Below are positions 22,574-24,791 of a DNA stretch of 24,791 nt, in pieces. Under the pieces are notes generated by a model, which worked only from the letters and a program-made list of their open reading frames with translations, was not told where the DNA came from and made no database searches. Where the stretch lies: assembly GCA_046262355.1 (NCBI GenBank), contig JBHEMX010000050.1:1-24791 (forward strand). Reading direction: 5' to 3'. The position numbers and the translations under genes were made by a program. The DNA is from DATADD01 sp046262355 (GTDB lineage Bacteria; Actinomycetota; CADDZG01; WHSQ01). Within the stretch, counting starts at the first letter, position 1; each line of letters starts with the position of its first letter.

Positions 22574-22609
22574 GGTAGGCGGCCGGACCCGAAAGTCCGG
22601 CCGCCTACC
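22574..22609 (+). terminator. 15-bp perfect hairpin terminator
   Basis: GGTAGGCGGCCGGAC pairs perfectly with GTCCGGCCGCCTACC around CCGAAA, 27 bases after the dirigent-like gene. It faces convergent minus-strand phage genes and could stop transcription from both sides. No T tract follows. Confidence 0.7.
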
Positions 22610-22677
22610 CCACCATGGGCGCCTTTCTAATGGCCCCGCGGAGCGCAGGGGTGAAGTGTGCTGGGGGCCCCCGGCAC

Positions 22678-22724
22678 AGGTGAGGCTCGAGCGGCGAGAA
22701 ACCAGAACTCGCCTCGCCTCACCT
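22678..22724. repeat. long imperfect hairpin in the convergent gap
   Basis: AGGTGAGGC (22678-22686) pairs with GCCTCACCT (22716-22724) and GGCGAG (22693-22698) with CTCGCC (22708-22713), around AAACCAGAA. A GTGC..GCAC palindrome with GGGGGCCCCC centre lies just left (22657-22676). With the terminator they fill the 253-base gap 22548-22800, which holds no convincing gene. Confidence 0.55.
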
Positions 22725-22800
22725 TCGCTCTGCCATCCGAGCCGCAAAGGACTACCAGAAAATCACTCGGGGGCGGTGACGTTGACGACCGGGGATTCAA

Positions 22801-23022
22801 TCACTTCTTAGAACGCCTGCGCGATGCCTTGGGCGCTTCGAGCACGCCGACTTCGACCAGACGCTGGCCCTCGGCCTCGGGGAGCTCGACTTCGTCGCCC
22901 TCCTGAAGCATGCGGGCCTCGTAGCCGACGTGAGTTGTCGGTTTGGGGAAGGTCGGCACCACCACGTCGACTCGCTCGCTGTGGGACAGCTCACGGCCCT
23001 TTGCGACCCTGTAGCGCGGCAT
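22801..23022 (-). CDS. small phage-type protein downstream of the capsid gene
   Basis: 73 residues. Its ATG overlaps the TAA of the capsid frame by one base (TAATG), as expected for coupled phage structural genes. The sequence (DVVVPTFPKPTTHVGYEARM, then LQEGDEVELPEAEGQRLVEV) has a short beta-rich segment and a basic C-terminus (RRRSKK). The position suggests a head-completion or capsid-accessory role, but it was not recognised as a family. Intact in itself, though its upstream partner is damaged. Confidence 0.6.
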   Translation of the reverse strand: MPRYRVAKGRELSHSERVDVVVPTFPKPTTHVGYEARMLQEGDEVELPEAEGQRLVEVGVLEAPKASRRRSKK

Positions 23023-23540
23023 TAGTTGAGGCCTGTGATGCTTATCAGAGAGGTAGGACGCGGCACCGCGAGGGCCAGCCGCTCCTCGCAGCGGGCGAGG
23101 GTTTGGTTGGCTATGAACTCGGTCGTACCGCCGCCCAGGGGCGCAATCTCGACGACTGGAGATTGACGCACGTAGAGGCGCGCGGCCTCGGCGTAGTTCC
23201 CCATGAGCGCGGTGTTGGCCGTGATCTTTGTGGTCGGGATCAGCCTCATACCGAACAACGTTTCCGGTCCTGCTGCGGCAGGATCATTTGTTATGTAGCG
23301 GCCCTGGCTGTCCTTGGCCAGCTGGATCGTGGCGAGGTTGGTGGGATGAATCACGAGACCGTCGGGCTCGGTGAAGCTGGCACCGACGCGGAGGTCTGCC
23401 TTCGCCTTGAGCACCGCGTCGAGGTTCGAGTCCGCGCCGCGCGCCCTGGTGAGGATGCCGGAGGTGTTCAAGAGCCCCGTTAGGTTCGGCGCGACGCCTG
23501 AGCCGACCAGCAGTTGGCTATTTTCTGCGTCAATGAGGCC
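23022..23540 (-). pseudogene. HK97-type major capsid protein, C-terminal part
   Basis: The frame reads GLIDAENSQLLVGSGVAPNL, TGLLNTSGILTR, then DGLVIHPTNLATIQLAKDSQ, GRYITNDPAAAGPETLFGM and ARLYVRQSPVVEIAP, a clear match to the second half of HK97-fold phage capsid proteins (A- and P-domain elements). The N-terminal scaffold and E-loop half, normally another 150 or more residues, is missing: above about 23540 the reading continues in another frame and in unrelated-looking sequence. No proper start codon exists (a TTG at 23471 is internal). It is a prophage relic on the minus strand. Confidence 0.78.
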
Positions 23541-23981
23541 GGGTCCCCGCCCGAGTCGACTCCGACATCAAGGCCGGACTGCTTGATCTCGTCGATTACG
23601 CGATCGAGCAAGGCTGGTCCAAGAGACGCGTGGGGCGTGTGCTTGAGGTTGATGACTGGCGCCTCTCCCGGTGGTTCGCCCGCCGCGACGACTCCTGCGA
23701 TGGGGCGATCGAGCCAAGCCCAATGACGTGCGCTGCGGGCCGTCTAAGAGAAGCTGGCGGTAGAACTTCATCGGGTCCACCGGCCTGTCGAAAGGTTCTT
23801 CTTTCGGAGCCGGAATGGTCTTGGGAGGCGGGAGCGGCGTCCCCGAGGGCTTGGGAAGGATCGTCCACACGGCACGGACCGTCTCGCCTACCGCGAAGCG
23901 CTGGTTCCATTGCAGCGCCACGGCCTTTGCCACGGCGACCTGGGCGTTGACGTTCCACGTCAGGGCGAGTGTCTTGGACAC
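23541..23981 (-). pseudogene. frameshifted phage-derived gene upstream of the capsid remnant
   Basis: From GTG 23981 the minus strand reads SKTLALTWNVNAQVAVAKAV, ALQWNQRFAVG, then PVDPMKFYRQLLLDG to about 23735, containing a repeated LAL/VAL-W-N motif. Around 23730 coding character moves to another frame: WLDRPIAGVVAAGEPPGEAP, then ALLDRVIDEIKQSGLDVGVD, until about 23541, where it abuts the capsid frame. Repeats of this W-N type occur in phage structural proteins. Two frames with good codon use joined at one point suggest a frameshift or small deletion in one former gene or two fused genes. Function is unknown. Confidence 0.5.
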
Positions 23982-24067
23982 GAACGAGATGGCGAGATGG
24001 CGGGGGCGTCGACTTCGAGTAGGAGGCTGTCGAGCGTGGAACGTGCTTCGGCTCCACCCGTTCTACG

Positions 24068-24248
24068 TTAGTCCTCGCCGATTGCCGTTGCGACAGCAGC
24101 GTTCCCTCCCACTCGATGATTACGGATCGATTCATGTTCCTGGAGCTTATCGAGATGCTCATCCAGGTCAAACCCATAGTTAACGTTGGGATCGATTGGG
24201 ATCGATATGGAGGCCGTATTCTTGACCGTCGCTGGCCTCGATCCTCAT
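24068..24248 (-). pseudogene. small ORF broken by an exact 10-bp duplication
   Basis: From ATG 24248 the minus strand reads MRIEASDGQEYGLHIDP and then stops soon after (TAA at 24180-24182). Removing one copy of the 10-base repeat at 24187-24206 restores a continuous frame: DPNVNYGFDLDEHLDKLQEH, then ESIR and on to a stop at 24068. The coding character on both sides is good, including in-frame residues upstream of the ATG (QFSGDFDGTNY). No family recognised; it belongs with the phage-derived genes. A second minus-strand frame starting at ATG 24135 (MNRSVIIEWEG) overlaps it and could be the next gene. Confidence 0.55.
24187..24206. repeat. tandem 10-bp duplication
   Basis: TGGGATCGAT occurs twice in direct succession (24187-24196 and 24197-24206). 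Ten bases is not a multiple of three and it disrupts the minus-strand ORF that spans it, so it looks like a recent slippage or repair event. Confidence 0.85.
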
Positions 24249-24323
24249 GTAATTCGTGCCATCAAAGTCACCAGAGAACTGAGTAATGTGACGTCGGATG
24301 GGCGATTAAGGAGGTGGGGGCTC

Positions 24324-24356
24324 ATGGATTATGAAGAGCGTCACAAGGCCCAGTGA
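24324..24356 (+). CDS. ten-codon ORF with strong ribosome-binding site (possible leader or broken gene start)
   Basis: ATG 24324 follows AAGGAGG (24308-24314). It encodes MDYEERHKAQ and its TGA overlaps a GTG at 24353 (GTGA) that opens a second frame beginning IATVPRTTVAISTLLFR, a possible membrane segment. Either it is a leader peptide coupled to a small protein, or a single small membrane protein with a frameshift. The second frame later runs antisense to the gene at 24498. The remaining 24357-24497 shows nothing else. Confidence 0.25.
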   Translation: MDYEERHKAQ

Positions 24357-24497
24357 TCGCCACGGTACCGAGGACCACAGTGGCGATAAGCACACTGCTC
24401 TTTCGCCCAATAGGCACGTCTGTAGATCCTAGAGTCCCGGAAGGTTCCGGCAATCGCGAGCGCAAGTCTTGCGATGGTCGCGCAGAAACGAGAGACC

Positions 24498-24782
24498 TCA
24501 GCGGAGAAGATCACGTTCGCTCACGCCGATGCCGATCCAGGCGAGGCCGAACACCGCCACGAGAAAGAACCCTGTCCATCCGGCTCCCTTCTCGGGGAGG
24601 CTCGCCCAGCGCGTAAGTAACGCGGCCGAGCCGACGGCGAGGAACGTCAAGTGTCTCGGCTGCCATCCCGTAACGGAGTACGGCAGCCTCATGCGCAGGA
24701 GCGCTCCGAGCATCATTAGAGCGGCGATTACCGTCTGGAACCAGAGGAAGGGAAGAAGCATCAGGATCCCGCTGGTTGTCAT
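24498..24782 (-). CDS. 94-residue membrane protein of unknown function
   Basis: ATG 24782 is preceded by AGAAGGCTC, a fair ribosome-binding site at the window edge. The product has about three hydrophobic helices (ILMLLPFLWFQTVIAALMML; HLTFLAVGSAALL; TGFFLVAVFGLAWIGIGV) and a short charged tail (SERDLLR). No family recognised. Codon use is closer to the chromosomal genes than the phage remnant, so the accessory stretch may end around 24.4 kb. Confidence 0.6.
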   Translation of the reverse strand: MTTSGILMLLPFLWFQTVIAALMMLGALLRMRLPYSVTGWQPRHLTFLAVGSAALLTRWASLPEKGAGWTGFFLVAVFGLAWIGIGVSERDLLR

Positions 24783-24791
24783 GAGCCTTCT

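Noticed and set aside
22550..22747. Minus-strand 65-codon ORF between the dirigent-like gene and the phage remnant
   Set aside because: It runs through the terminator and hairpins and shows no domain or start signal.

Overview
This is a high-GC chromosomal segment, almost certainly from an actinobacterium (phylum Actinomycetota). The indications are a WhiB-type iron-sulfur protein gene at 21529-21813, a LytR_C-domain protein, frequent GTG/TTG starts and strong GC preference at third codon positions. No rRNA, tRNA, CRISPR array or intact insertion sequence was found.

Left part (1-8.2 kb). The 3' end of an unidentified gene overlaps a choline/ethanolamine-kinase-like phosphotransferase. A short decayed stretch follows: a C-terminal VapC (PIN) remnant, an isoprenylcysteine-methyltransferase-family membrane protein, and an aldo/keto reductase reduced to its two ends by internal deletion. 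A low-specificity threonine aldolase comes next. Then a compact five-gene operon (3071-7684) encodes a polyamine-type ABC importer (ATPase, Tat-lipoprotein binding protein, two permeases) and an XRE-cupin regulator of the PuuR type. It is followed by a tiny membrane protein and an orphan LuxR DNA-binding domain.

Middle part (8.2-14.2 kb). A Ser-nucleophile dienelactone-hydrolase-like protein diverges from a class III (glutamate-semialdehyde-like) aminotransferase. The aminotransferase overlaps an AMP-forming acyl-CoA-synthetase-like enzyme, and a penicillin-acylase-family Ntn hydrolase converges on that pair with overlapping stop codons. A consensus-like promoter with a palindrome at its start region precedes the aminotransferase. 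Importer, cupin regulator, aminotransferase, ligase and amidase together look like an uptake and catabolism (or amide-modification) module for an amine or amine conjugate. The substrate cannot be read from sequence.

Right-middle part (14.2-20.7 kb). A tight minus-strand run encodes a nucleotidyltransferase, a BON-domain protein, a metallophosphoesterase and a rhodanese. Next come an SRPBCC protein with a strong terminator, a 46-residue acidic protein, a membrane-anchored LytR_C protein, a 24-codon membrane microprotein with an excellent ribosome-binding site, a metal-dependent amidohydrolase, and an S33 (prolyl-aminopeptidase-like) hydrolase.

Right end (20.7-24.8 kb). The character changes: genes are short, codon bias weaker and frames broken. 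It holds a WhiB-like protein, a small CsoR-like helical protein, an 11-bp triple tandem repeat, a secreted dirigent/allene-oxide-cyclase-like barrel protein, and a decayed prophage fragment on the minus strand. That fragment includes the C-terminal half of an HK97-type capsid protein, a small downstream phage gene, frameshifted upstream pieces and an ORF broken by an exact 10-bp duplication. A small membrane protein closes the window.
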